This document shows positions 1-7,436 of a DNA stretch of 32,760 bases, piece by piece. Positions within the stretch are counted from its first letter, which is position 1, and every line of letters begins with the position of its first letter. This stretch comes from an uncultured Ruminiclostridium sp. GTDB lineage: Bacteria > Bacillota > Clostridia > Oscillospirales > Ruminococcaceae. Location of the stretch: assembly GCA_944386545.1 (NCBI GenBank), contig CALXBK010000021.1, positions 1 to 32,760 of the forward strand. The letters are read 5' to 3'. Made by a program: the position numbers and the translations under genes. The notes beneath the pieces are model-generated. The model was not told where the DNA came from and made no database searches. It saw only the letters and a list, made by a program, of their open reading frames with translations.

Positions 1-97
1 TTCGTAAATCCACAGTCTTCTACCATAAAGTCACTGCTATTTTAATTTTGTTTCAACTTGCTATTGCAATTTGCGAAAATTTTTTCATAAATATTTT

Positions 98-246
98 TCT
101 GTATTCAATAAGGGGCTTGCCCAGTCATTCAACGTGGCAAGCCGCAGCGAAGCTGCAATTCAGTTTCAGTTGGGGTTCAATCCCCAACTGAAACTGAATA
201 TGGAACCCGCCGCCTTAGAGGCGGGGGACATCTTGCCTAAGTTATA
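98..246 (+). repeat. Hairpin-rich repeat element, copy 1 (inverted partner at 1895-2024)
   Basis: This copy matches the reverse complement of 1895-2024 almost end to end, apart from small indels. In order it holds a GCTTGCC/GGCAAGC hairpin (7 bp), a small GCAGC-GAA-GCTGC hairpin present only in this copy, a perfect 18-bp stem with a 6-nt loop (attcagtttcagttgggg, loop ttcaat, about 158-199), a GC-rich CCGCC-ttaga-GGCGG hairpin, and an end reading cttgcctaagttata. The layout of several hairpins with a CTTAG-type loop near one end recalls right ends of IS200/IS605-type elements and palindrome-associated non-autonomous elements. That family assignment is inference. No transposase gene is in the window. 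Confidence 0.8.
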
Positions 247-267
247 AAAATGTATTTTGTCCATGAT

Positions 268-300
268 TTGACAAAATTTTCGGACGGAAAGATGTATAAT
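268..300 (+). promoter_or_regulatory. spoIIGA promoter with a long 21-bp spacer
   Basis: A perfect -35 (TTGACA, 268-273) and a perfect -10 (TATAAT, 295-300) are separated by 21 bp instead of 17. The spoIIG promoter of Bacillus subtilis is known for over-long spacing between sigma-A elements and depends on Spo0A, so the same architecture here supports the same control. TTTGACAAA over the -35 resembles a 0A box (TGNCGAA) with one mismatch. The 0A assignment is tentative. The repeat copy ends about 20 bp upstream. Confidence 0.65.
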
Positions 301-316
301 CAATACGGTGAGAAAA

Positions 317-1174
317 ATGGTTATCTATATTGATGTATTGTTTTTGATAAATCTGTATGTTACATATTTTGAGCTTATGGCAGCGGCAAGGCTAATTCAT
401 GCAAGGCTCAGCGATGTCAGAAAAATCCTTGCCGCGGCTGTCGGGGGATTGTTTTCATTTGTTGTGTTCCTGCCTGCGGATATGCTATTGCTTAATACGG
501 TGATAAAGCTTGCCGCCTGTACCGTAATAGCATTTATAGGCTTCGGATACGGCGGTTTAGGTGTATTTTTGAAAAAACTGCTGTTTTTCCTGCTTGTCAA
601 TTTTATCTTTGCGGGGCTTATGCTTGCGCTGTGGCTGTTTGCCGCACCTCTTGATATGCAGTATATCAATGCCACGCCGTATTTTGATATAGATTTTTTC
701 ACTATACTCCTGTGCACGGCTGTATCCTACGGCGTTGTTGCCATTATAAGGCTTGTGCTTGATAAAAACGGCAGAACCGATAAAAAATACACCGTTAGGA
801 TAACGAACAACGGCAATCAATGCGAGCTTTCAGCTTTATGCGACAGCGGCAACGGTCTTGTTGATTATTTCAGCGGTCTGCCGGTTATAATCTGCAAAAG
901 AAGTGCCTGCGCCGATATTTCTCCGCCTGTGCTTGACGAAATATTCCTCCGTACGGAGAGCGACGGACTTACCGAAGCTGTTGCCAAGGGCGTGAGAGTA
1001 CTCCCTTTCCGAACAATAGAGAAAGGCGGTCTTGTATATGTTTTTAAAGCGGATAGTATAACAATCTGCGAGGAGGAGCAGGGAACAGCCTGTCGCGTCA
1101 ATGCCCTGATAGGCGTTACAAAAGCAGATAACGGAGAATATGAAGCGATATTCAATCCGAAAATTTTACTGTGA
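317..1174 (+). CDS. spoIIGA: Sporulation sigma-E factor-processing peptidase SpoIIGA
   Basis: This is a membrane-embedded aspartic protease that removes the pro-sequence of sigma-E in the mother cell after the forespore SpoIIR signal. The N-terminal half carries about five hydrophobic segments and begins [16 protein letters not shown], the usual start of the family. The cytosolic half holds the catalytic motif CDSGNGLVD (Asp about residue 176, the D-S/T-G of the protease) and a conserved LIGV motif near the end. The protein is 285 aa from the ATG at 317. That start is preferred over the GTG at 308 because GGTGAG lies 4 bases before the ATG and the family starts at this point. It lies immediately upstream of its substrate gene sigE, with 11 bases between stop and start. 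No defect is seen. Confidence 0.95.
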   Translation: MVIYIDVLFLINLYVTYFELMAAARLIHARLSDVRKILAAAVGGLFSFVVFLPADMLLLNTVIKLAACTVIAFIGFGYGGLGVFLKKLLFFLLVNFIFAGLMLALWLFAAPLDMQYINATPYFDIDFFTILLCTAVSYGVVAIIRLVLDKNGRTDKKYTVRITNNGNQCELSALCDSGNGLVDYFSGLPVIICKRSACADISPPVLDEIFLRTESDGLTEAVAKGVRVLPFRTIEKGGLVYVFKADSITICEEEQGTACRVNALIGVTKADNGEYEAIFNPKILL

Positions 1175-1185
1175 GGTGTTTTAAT

Positions 1186-1899
1186 ATGTTCGGGTTCAAG
1201 GAAATGCTGATACGGCTTTTCTTAAAAGGGGTTTTAAAGCAGGGGTGCGAGGTGGATTACATAAACGGTGCGGAATCGCTCCCGCCGCCGCTTACAAAGG
1301 AAGAGGAAAACGAAACACTGTTGATGCTGAAAACAGATTATGAAGCGGCTAAGGAAAAGCTCATCGTTCATAATCTGCGGTTGGTGGTGTATATAGCAAA
1401 AAAATTTGAAAGCACTGGCATAGGCATAGAGGACCTTATTTCAATTGGCACGATAGGACTTATCAAGGCGGTAAACACTTTCAGCACCGAAAAAAACATC
1501 AAGCTCGCTACTTACGCCTCCCGCTGTATAGAAAACGAGATACTGATGTATCTGAGAAAGACAAATCAGCAGAAGTACGAAATTTCGATAGACGAGCCGC
1601 TGAATGTGGACTGGGACGGCAACGAGCTGCTTTTGTCGGATATTCTCGGCACGGATAACGATGTGGTGAGCGTCAATATAGAAAGTGAAACCGAGAGAAG
1701 AATACTGCTTGAAGCAATAGGCAATCTCAGCGACAGGGAAAGGCTGATAATGGAGCTTCGCTTCGGACTTAACAACCGCCCTGAAAAAACTCAGAAGGAA
1801 GTCGCCGATATGATAGGAATATCCCAGAGCTATATTTCAAGGCTTGAAAAGAGGATAATCAAACGCCTTAAAAAGGAAATGGAAAAGTTGTGTATATAA
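1186..1899 (+). CDS. sigE: Mother-cell RNA polymerase sigma factor, pro-sigma-E
   Basis: This is the early mother-cell sporulation sigma factor, made as an inactive precursor. The first ~25 residues ([17 protein letters not shown]) form the amphipathic pro-sequence, followed by the family signature [19 protein letters not shown]. Region 2 runs through [28 protein letters not shown] in outline, with the aromatic promoter-melting part in the following segment. Region 4 contains the helix-turn-helix [20 protein letters not shown]. The length is 237 aa, as usual. The ATG at 1186 is chosen because GAGGTG sits 7 bases before it; the GTG at 1171 lacks a site. The stop codon TAA lies inside the first bases of the downstream repeat. 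A sigG gene, common next to sigE, is absent here. Confidence 0.96.
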   Translation: MFGFKEMLIRLFLKGVLKQGCEVDYINGAESLPPPLTKEEENETLLMLKTDYEAAKEKLIVHNLRLVVYIAKKFESTGIGIEDLISIGTIGLIKAVNTFSTEKNIKLATYASRCIENEILMYLRKTNQQKYEISIDEPLNVDWDGNELLLSDILGTDNDVVSVNIESETERRILLEAIGNLSDRERLIMELRFGLNNRPEKTQKEVADMIGISQSYISRLEKRIIKRLKKEMEKLCI

Positions 1900-2024
1900 C
1901 TTAGGCAAGATGTGCCCCCTTTAAGGCGGCGGGTTTCATATTCAGTTTCAGTTGGGGTTCAATCCCCAACTGAAACTGAATCGCTTGCCACGTTGAATGA
2001 CGGGGCAAGCCCATTATTGAACAG
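1895..2024 (-). repeat. Hairpin-rich repeat element, copy 2 (inverted partner of 98-246)
   Basis: Read on the minus strand it repeats copy 1: ctgttcaataa, the GCTTGCC/GGCAAGC hairpin, the perfect 18-bp stem, the GC-rich CCGCCTTA element, and the end cttgcctaagttata. It lacks the 15-nt GCAGC-GAA-GCTGC insert of copy 1 and its GC-rich hairpin is degraded (ttaaaggggg). The loop of the 18-bp stem reads ttcaat on the plus strand in both copies, so it is not inverted with the rest of the element. Its inner end overlaps the sigE stop codon. Together with copy 1 it encloses exactly spoIIGA and sigE. Confidence 0.8.
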
Positions 2025-2026
2025 TA

Positions 2027-2055
2027 AAGGGGCTGTCGCAGTACGACAGCCCCTT
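2027..2055. terminator. Terminator hairpin between convergent sigE and nrdD
   Basis: A perfect 12-bp stem (aaggggctgtcg with cgacagcccctt) closes a 5-nt loop. It lies between the convergent ends of sigE/repeat copy 2 and nrdD. The T-rich tract is modest on either strand (TTATCAATTTATT on plus, TTTACTGTT on minus), so it probably serves both transcripts. Confidence 0.75.
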
Positions 2056-2069
2056 ATCAATTTATTCAA

Positions 2070-4430
2070 TTACACCGTGGCATTATCCTCAGCAGTTGAG
2101 TGCTTTACTCTGTCCTTTTCTTCTGCTCTCTTGCCATTGTTGAACCTGTCGATAGTGCCTACAAGGTAGCCGGTTATTCTGCGTATTCTTTCAAAGCTTA
2201 CGTTGTCGCCGTGGTCGCTTCTGCCGCACTTGGGGCAAACATCACCGATTATACCGGTGTAGCCGCAGCAAGGATCTCTGTCAACGGGATGGTTAATCGA
2301 GCCGTAGCCGATGCCGGATTCTTTCATACATCTGATAACCTGCTCAAATGCTTCAAGGTTCTGGCAAGGATCGCCGTCAAGCTCTACATAGCTTATGTGA
2401 CCTGCGTTTGTAAGAGCATGGTAGGGAGCTTCAAGCTTGATTTTCTTGAATGCGTTGATGGGGAAATAAACGGGAATATGGAAGGAATTGGTGTAGTAAT
2501 CTCTGTCAGTAACGCCTTCAATTTTGCCGAACTTCTTTCTGTCTATTCTTACAAATCTGCCGGAAAGTCCCTCTGCGGGAGTTGCAAGCAGCGAGAAGTT
2601 AAGACCTGTTTTCTTGTTCTGCTCGTCCATCCTCGCTCTCATTCTGCCGACAATTCGCAGTCCCAGCTCTTGAGCCTCCTTGCTCTCGCCGTGATGTACG
2701 CCGATAAGAGTCTTAAGACACTCTGCAAGACCGATAAAGCCGACTGAAAGCGTACCGTGCTTTAATATCTCGCCGATAGTATCGTTGGGATTGAGCTTTT
2801 CGGAATCTATCCATATACCCTGTCCCATAAGGAATGGATAATTCTTAACCTTCTTCTGCGACTGTATCTTGAATCTGTACAGAAGCTGGTCTATTACAAG
2901 ATCCATCTTTTCTTCAAGCATCTCGAAGAATTTTACAACATCTCCGCCCGCCAGAATACCGAGCCTGGGCAGGTTGATGGAGGTAAAGGAGAGGTTGCCT
3001 CTGCCTGTTACTATCTCTCTTGAGGGGTCGTAAACATTGCCGATAACTCTTGTACGGCAACCCATGTAAGCAATCTCGGTGTTGTAGTCGCCGGGCTTGT
3101 AATATTGCAGGTTAAAGGGTGCGTCTATGAATGAGAAGTTGGGGAACAGCCTCTTTGCGGAAACTCTGCACGCAAGCTTGAACATATCGTAGTTAGGCTC
3201 GCCCTCATTGTAGTTAAGACCTTCCTTAACCTTGAAAATGTGAATGGGGAAGATGGGAGTTTCACCGTTTCCGAGTCCTGCCTCAGTTGCAAGAAGCACG
3301 TTCTTTATAACCATTCTGCCCTCAGGAGAGGTGTCTGTACCGTAGTTAATGGAGGAGAAAGGAATTTGCGCGCCAGCACGGCTGTTCATGGTGTTGAGGT
3401 TGTGAACAAGTGCTTCCATTGCCTGATAGGTAGCCTTATCCGTTTCAATTTCAGCCTGCTTTAACGCAAATTTCTGTATTCTCTCGATAGTTTCGTCTGA
3501 CATATCGGGAGAAAGCTCTTTGAGAAAATCCTTTTCAAGCTTCTGAAAATCATTGTCGTTTGCGAGAACGGGAGCAATATTTTGCTCGTCCTCCAGCTTT
3601 TTCATATACTGCTTTACAAAGCACTCGGCCTTATCATAGTCAACGCCGCCGATAAGCTCAAGGGCGCGTATTATATTCTGTGCATAGCGGTGCTTGTACG
3701 TCTTTTTAACGCCGCCTGCCATAGCATAGTCAAAGTTAGGGATTGACTGTCCGCCGTGCTGATCGTTCTGGTTGGACTGAATGGCAATGCAGGCAAGTGC
3801 AGAGTAGCTTCCTATCTCGTTAGGCTCCCTCAAAAAGCCGTGACCGGTGGAAAAACCGTTCTTGAACAGCTTGATAAGGTCAATCTGACAGCAGGTTGTA
3901 GTCAAAGTAAGGAAGTCGAGGTCGTGAATGTGGATGTCTCCCTCTCTGTGAGCCTTTGAATGTTCGGGTGCAAGCACGTACATTTCGTTAAACTGTTTTG
4001 CGCCCTCAGAGCCGTATTTGAGCATTGTACCCATTGCGGTATCGCCGTCGATATTTGCGTTTTCACGCTTTATATCGCAGTCTCTTGCCGCCTTGAAGGT
4101 AAGATCCTCATATATTTTCATAAGACTTGTATTCATTTCTCTGATACGGGTTCTGTCAGCTCTGTAAAGAATGTAAGCCTTTGCGGTCTTTGCGTGGCCG
4201 TTTTCAACCAGCACCTTTTCAACAGCGTCCTGTACTTCCTCGACAGTGGGGAGCTGACCGTCTTTGATAATGTTATTGTCTAAGTATTCGCATACCTTTT
4301 CGGCAATTTCACTTGCTTCAGTATAGTCATTGCCGCCGACGGCACGGGCTGCCTTGTACACTGCGTCTGCAATTTTTTCTACGTTAAACGGTACTGTACG
4401 ACCGTCTCTTTTCTGGATTTTTGTCAGCAT
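2070..4430 (-). CDS. nrdD: Anaerobic (class III) ribonucleoside-triphosphate reductase NrdD
   Basis: The enzyme reduces ribonucleoside triphosphates to deoxyribonucleotides under anoxia with a glycyl radical. Residues about 1-95 form an ATP-cone (KIQKRDGRTVPFNVEKI) for allosteric control. The catalytic barrel follows, with HREGDIHIHDLDF and NSRAGAQIPFSSINYGTDTS in outline. Near the C-terminus lies a zinc site (CCGYTGIIGDVCPKCG) and then the radical loop RRITGY, with the radical glycine at about 754. The 786-aa length is normal for the family. GGGAG lies 7 bases before the ATG. The gene is monocistronic here; the activase gene nrdG is not adjacent. A strong promoter and NrdR-like operators lie upstream. 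Confidence 0.96.
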   Translation of the reverse strand: MLTKIQKRDGRTVPFNVEKIADAVYKAARAVGGNDYTEASEIAEKVCEYLDNNIIKDGQLPTVEEVQDAVEKVLVENGHAKTAKAYILYRADRTRIREMNTSLMKIYEDLTFKAARDCDIKRENANIDGDTAMGTMLKYGSEGAKQFNEMYVLAPEHSKAHREGDIHIHDLDFLTLTTTCCQIDLIKLFKNGFSTGHGFLREPNEIGSYSALACIAIQSNQNDQHGGQSIPNFDYAMAGGVKKTYKHRYAQNIIRALELIGGVDYDKAECFVKQYMKKLEDEQNIAPVLANDNDFQKLEKDFLKELSPDMSDETIERIQKFALKQAEIETDKATYQAMEALVHNLNTMNSRAGAQIPFSSINYGTDTSPEGRMVIKNVLLATEAGLGNGETPIFPIHIFKVKEGLNYNEGEPNYDMFKLACRVSAKRLFPNFSFIDAPFNLQYYKPGDYNTEIAYMGCRTRVIGNVYDPSREIVTGRGNLSFTSINLPRLGILAGGDVVKFFEMLEEKMDLVIDQLLYRFKIQSQKKVKNYPFLMGQGIWIDSEKLNPNDTIGEILKHGTLSVGFIGLAECLKTLIGVHHGESKEAQELGLRIVGRMRARMDEQNKKTGLNFSLLATPAEGLSGRFVRIDRKKFGKIEGVTDRDYYTNSFHIPVYFPINAFKKIKLEAPYHALTNAGHISYVELDGDPCQNLEAFEQVIRCMKESGIGYGSINHPVDRDPCCGYTGIIGDVCPKCGRSDHGDNVSFERIRRITGYLVGTIDRFNNGKRAEEKDRVKHSTAEDNATV

Positions 4431-4477
4431 GTCGTTCTCCCTTTGATTTCATTTAGTAATTCGTTTAATTGCTCATA

Positions 4478-4525
4478 CCACAATATATTGTGGTCAAGCG
4501 CGATACATTTAATATTATATAGTGT
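4478..4525 (-). promoter_or_regulatory. Tandem NrdR boxes upstream of nrdD
   Basis: The first box, CCACAATATATTGTGG (4478-4493), is a perfect 16-bp palindrome matching 14 of 16 positions of the NrdR consensus acaCwATATaTwGtgt. A second, weaker box (4510-4525, ending ATATAGTGT on the plus strand) matches 12 of 16. They start 32 bp apart, about three helical turns, as known NrdR box pairs do. The second box covers the nrdD -10 element, so binding of NrdR with ATP/dATP should block transcription. The repressor gene nrdR is not in the window. Confidence 0.82.
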
Positions 4526-4542
4526 TATGTTTGATTTGTCAA
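4514..4542 (-). promoter_or_regulatory. Sigma-A promoter of nrdD
   Basis: On the minus strand there is a consensus -35 TTGACA (4537-4542), a 17-bp spacer and a consensus -10 TATAAT (4514-4519). The expected transcript starts near 4507, giving a 5' leader of roughly 75 nt that includes the perfect NrdR palindrome. Confidence 0.88.
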
Positions 4543-4656
4543 TATGAACACAGGGAATTATTATATAAAATTACAACCGCATTTTTAGTCAAAGTGCCAA
4601 TTGACATTTAGTAATGCAAAACTGTTCACGCTATTTTATGCAGATGAACAAACCGA

Positions 4657-4686
4657 ATAAAAAAGCACCGGATAAAACCGGTGCTT
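4657..4686 (-). terminator. Rho-independent terminator of the SGNH/DUF4358 operon
   Basis: On the minus strand the stem AAGCACCGG, loop TTTTAT, CCGGTGCTT (9 bp, perfect) is followed by TTTTTTATT. It lies just after the stop of the small membrane protein gene. Confidence 0.9.
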
Positions 4687-4693
4687 AATTTCA

Positions 4694-5038
4694 TTAAAGC
4701 GAAAGATTATGGAATACCAAAATCAATCCAAGTATAAGATTAAATGCAATTCCGACGGTGATATAAGGTAGTTTAAAGCGATTGGATTTAAACATGAATG
4801 AAGCAATACCTATCCATATTCCGGATGCCAGTATAGATACAAAAATAACTATTATTGCAAGTGTTTTAGGTGGTTGACAGCCGAATACGTTTTCACTTAT
4901 GAAATAAGTCAATCCGTTAAGGCAGGGGAGTATACTCAGCGGAATTGTTGCAATTATCCACTTTATTCTGTCTGCCTGTGCAAACGAAAAGATGATTATT
5001 CCGAAAATAAGCGTTATAACTAAACATTCAATCGCCAT
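4694..5038 (-). CDS. Small multi-pass membrane protein, function unknown
   Basis: The 114-residue product is almost wholly hydrophobic, with four predicted membrane helices: about residues 2-20, 27-47, 58-79 and 90-110. I recognise no domain or catalytic motif. An AGGCGG site lies 7 bases before the ATG. It is the last gene of a three-gene minus-strand operon, starting 15 bases after the stop of the DUF4358 lipoprotein, which suggests translational coupling. It ends at a strong terminator. A role at the envelope with its two neighbours is a guess from position only. Confidence 0.7.
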   Translation of the reverse strand: MAIECLVITLIFGIIIFSFAQADRIKWIIATIPLSILPCLNGLTYFISENVFGCQPPKTLAIIVIFVSILASGIWIGIASFMFKSNRFKLPYITVGIAFNLILGLILVFHNLSL

Positions 5039-5053
5039 AAGCTGTCCGCCTTT

Positions 5054-5575
5054 TTATTTTGTCATTTGTTCAAAAAGCTGAGTTGCCGTTTTATTGTCAG
5101 CTGAGATGATAAGCGCGATGTAAGAGCCGTTTGTCACGATGTTCTTACCGTCAATCTTATACATTTCATTGGGAGTATAATTTTCAAAGGTCTTTGTCTG
5201 GCTTTCAACTCTCTTTTCAAGAGCCGCCTTTGCAGCTTCTGCGTCGCCTGAGGATTTCAGCTTGAAAACGGCGATTTCATCGGGGTAAGCGCCTGAGCCG
5301 CAGATATAAGCCGAAAAGCTGTCAACCGTCTGCGCGTCTATTTCATAGTAATTTGCAAGACGGTCGGAGGTTATCTCCGCCATGGAGGGGAACTCGATGT
5401 CCTGCATGATTTTTTCTGTTATCTCTGCGGGAGATTTTGCATTTGTCTGCTGTTCACCCTGCGCCGAAGATTCAGCGGTTGATGAAGCGGGAGTATTATT
5501 TCCGCACGCTGTAAGGGATAATGCAGCAGAAGCCGCGAGAATACCTGCAATAATTGATTTGCTTATCTTGTTCAT
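5054..5575 (-). CDS. DUF4358-type lipoprotein
   Basis: This is a secreted lipoprotein of 173 residues. A basic N-terminus, a hydrophobic stretch and the lipobox LTAC (lipidated Cys about residue 24) are followed by a Ser/Thr/Glu-rich linker to about residue 45. The globular part contains DIEFPSMAEITSDRLANYYEID and AYICGSGAYPDEIAVFKL, which I recognise as the DUF4358 pattern of Clostridia. Members often sit beside membrane-bound O-acyltransferase and SGNH hydrolase genes, and here an SGNH gene is directly upstream (63-base gap). The molecular function is unknown; assistance in modifying a surface polymer is inferred from the neighbourhood. Confidence 0.8.
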   Translation of the reverse strand: MNKISKSIIAGILAASAALSLTACGNNTPASSTAESSAQGEQQTNAKSPAEITEKIMQDIEFPSMAEITSDRLANYYEIDAQTVDSFSAYICGSGAYPDEIAVFKLKSSGDAEAAKAALEKRVESQTKTFENYTPNEMYKIDGKNIVTNGSYIALIISADNKTATQLFEQMTK

Positions 5576-5638
5576 AATAAAAATTCCTTTCTTTTTAAGA
5601 GGTTTGGTTTTTATAGCTGACAGTCAGCTTTTAATTGG

Positions 5639-6523
5639 TTAAGAGGTTTGTTTTTGCAGGAAGCTGAGCATAAGCTTATAGGTATTGCCCATAAAGTGAA
5701 TACCGTCCATCTCGGCATAATCCTCTGCAAAGCATCCTTCCGAATCTATAAGAATAGAATGGAAATCAAGGAAGATTGCATTCGTTTGCGATATTCCGGA
5801 CTTTACTTGAGAGTTGTAGTCGTTAATTATTTCATTCGTCAGATAGTTTTCGTTGCTTTGCTCCGCTTCCTTTGTAACAGGCGGTATTGAAAGCACATAA
5901 ACCTTTGCTGTTGAAAGCTCGTCAATGCTGTTTATAAATTCTGTCATGCTTTCGGCAATTGCGTCGGTATCGCCGTAACCGAGGCTGTTTGTACCGAGCA
6001 TAACAAATATTTTTTCGGGCTTGCTTGAAGCTATCTTGTCGGCAATCGTAACTCCGTCAATATCGGCAGACATGGCAGTAGAGGGCGCAAGTCCCTGCTG
6101 TGCAAATACGTTGCTCTCGTCAAGGAAGCCGTAAAGGTAAAGTCCCGTTGTGATACTGTCGCCGATGAACAGGGAATTGTCAAAGTAATCCTTGTCAAAA
6201 TCAAGGCTGTTTTCATTTGAAGTACCTGAATTGTCTGTGCTTTCCGAAGAACTGTCTGTATTTTCTATGGGGTTGTCGGTTGATTCGACGATTGAGCTTG
6301 GCACAGATTCGGGCTTCGTTGTATCGGAAGAATCAGTTGTGGTTTCGTGCGGTGCGGATGTTACCGCGGTAAAGGGAGGATCTGACGAAACATTATCCTC
6401 GCTGTTTATTATATTATAAGTAAAAAAGCATACTGTGCAGATAATCAGAACCAGCATAAGGTTCAGCAGAATAATCGACGGTGAAATGCCGAATTTATTT
6501 TTTTTCTTTTTTGTTTGTGCCAA
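5639..6523 (-). CDS. Membrane-anchored SGNH/GDSL-family hydrolase
   Basis: This is probably an esterase or O-acyltransferase-like enzyme acting outside the cell. A short basic N-terminus (AQTKKKKNKFG) precedes one membrane helix (about 15-36), then a Ser/Thr/Glu-rich spacer (about 42-107) and the SGNH domain. That domain shows block I LFIGDSITTG (nucleophile Ser about 123), block III MLGTNSLGYG (Asn about 179) and block V MDGIHFMG (Asp about 273, His about 276). Start: a TTG is chosen because GGAGG lies 7 bases before it and the longer reading would run through the promoter at 6552-6580. First gene of the operon with the DUF4358 lipoprotein. The acyltransferase (MBOAT) often found with this pair is missing. 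Confidence 0.87.
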   Translation of the reverse strand: MAQTKKKKNKFGISPSIILLNLMLVLIICTVCFFTYNIINSEDNVSSDPPFTAVTSAPHETTTDSSDTTKPESVPSSIVESTDNPIENTDSSSESTDNSGTSNENSLDFDKDYFDNSLFIGDSITTGLYLYGFLDESNVFAQQGLAPSTAMSADIDGVTIADKIASSKPEKIFVMLGTNSLGYGDTDAIAESMTEFINSIDELSTAKVYVLSIPPVTKEAEQSNENYLTNEIINDYNSQVKSGISQTNAIFLDFHSILIDSEGCFAEDYAEMDGIHFMGNTYKLMLSFLQKQTS

Positions 6524-6551
6524 AGGAACACCTCCATAATCATTCCATATT

Positions 6552-6580
6552 ATTATACAGCATTTTGAAATAATAATCAA
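6552..6580 (-). promoter_or_regulatory. Sigma-A promoter of the SGNH/DUF4358 operon
   Basis: On the minus strand, -35 TTGATT (6575-6580), 17-bp spacer, -10 TATAAT (6552-6557). It lies 28 bp upstream of the TTG start. Confidence 0.82.
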
Positions 6581-6602
6581 TACCAAAAATAAAAAATACC
6601 AA

Positions 6603-6634
6603 ATAAAAAAATCGGTGTAAAACTACACCGATTT
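6603..6634 (-). terminator. Terminator of the rpsF-ssb-rpsR operon
   Basis: On the minus strand a perfect 11-bp stem (AAATCGGTGTA with TACACCGATTT, loop GTTT) runs into TTTTTATTTGG, 17 bases after the rpsR stop. Confidence 0.92.
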
Positions 6635-6651
6635 TAGTAACTGTATTCTTA

Positions 6652-6909
6652 TCAATCAGATACGTAAGGAATGAGAGCAATCTGTCTTGCCTTTTTGATA
6701 GCTGTTGTAAGCTCTCTCTGATGGTAAGCGCAGCAGCCTGTTACTCTGCGGGGCAGAATTTTGTAACGCTCTGTCATGCACTTCTTGAGCTTAGCTACAT
6801 CCTTATAATCGATGAACTCGGCTCTGTCAGCGCAGAAAGCGCAAACCTTTTTTCTTGCACGCTTAACGGGACGAACCGCAGTCTTTTCATTCTTTTCCTT
6901 CTCAGACAT
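6652..6909 (-). CDS. rpsR: 30S ribosomal protein S18
   Basis: S18 pairs with S6 on the platform of the small ribosomal subunit. The core [20 protein letters not shown] followed by [19 protein letters not shown] is diagnostic. Cysteines in VCAFC and TGCC give the zinc-binding form of the protein, with four Cys in place. An Ala/Lys-rich N-terminus of about 25 residues precedes the core. The ATG at 6909 is chosen: GGAGG lies 8 bases upstream, while the longer reading has no site. 85 aa. Third gene of the conserved rpsF-ssb-rpsR operon, 23 bases after ssb, followed by a strong terminator. Confidence 0.96.
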   Translation of the reverse strand: MSEKEKNEKTAVRPVKRARKKVCAFCADRAEFIDYKDVAKLKKCMTERYKILPRRVTGCCAYHQRELTTAIKKARQIALIPYVSD

Positions 6910-6932
6910 TGTTATAAACCTCCTTGTCAAAA

Positions 6933-7412
6933 TTAAAACGGATAATCGTCATCACTATCGGTTTCGGTGAAATCACTCGCATCGCCCTGCGATACGGTGG
7001 GTGCGGCGTTGGTTGTCTGTGCAGGATGCGCAGATGACGCCTGTGCATTGCCAGGGAAGCTCTGGTAAGGTGACGCAGAACCCGGCTGTGCAGCTTTTTC
7101 ACCTGTAAAGGTGGCACGGTCTGCAATAATTTCGGTAACATAAGCATTGTTTCCGTTTTTATCGACATAGGATCTCGTCTGAAGCTCGCCTTCTATAAGA
7201 ATCATGCGTCCCTTGAGGAAATATTTTGAAATAAATTCAGCCTCGTTTCTCCATGCAACAACATTAAAGAAGTCCGACTTTCTTTCTTCACCCTTTGTCT
7301 GATATCTGCGGTCAACTGCTATTCTGAACGATAAAACCGATACCCCCGTGGGAGTGGTTTTAAGCTCAAGGTCGTTTACAATACGGCCCATCATAATTAC
7401 CTTATTAAACAT
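6933..7412 (-). CDS. ssb: Single-stranded DNA-binding protein
   Basis: SSB coats single-stranded DNA in replication and repair and recruits partners through its tail. Residues about 1-108 form the OB fold ([51 protein letters not shown]). A disordered Ala/Ser/Pro/Gln-rich linker follows, then the acidic tip ending DSDDDYPF, the docking peptide for partner proteins. 159 aa, typical. GGAGG lies 6 bases before the ATG. It lies between rpsF and rpsR, the standard order in Firmicutes. Confidence 0.97.
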   Translation of the reverse strand: MFNKVIMMGRIVNDLELKTTPTGVSVLSFRIAVDRRYQTKGEERKSDFFNVVAWRNEAEFISKYFLKGRMILIEGELQTRSYVDKNGNNAYVTEIIADRATFTGEKAAQPGSASPYQSFPGNAQASSAHPAQTTNAAPTVSQGDASDFTETDSDDDYPF

Positions 7413-7436
7413 TATGTGCCTCCTTAAGCAGTCCGA

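Noticed and set aside
98..246. CRISPR array or CRISPR-like repeats at the window start
   Set aside because: There are only two copies, inverted and 1.65 kb apart, with no spacers; internal symmetry explains the pattern.
1912..2169. 85-codon frame through repeat copy 2 and the terminator
   Set aside because: Its first part is palindromic repeat DNA and its end runs into nrdD; no ribosome site or domain.
2100..2747. Open frame of 215 codons opposite nrdD
   Set aside because: It is covered by the conserved C-terminal part of NrdD; its composition is that of a reverse-strand shadow.
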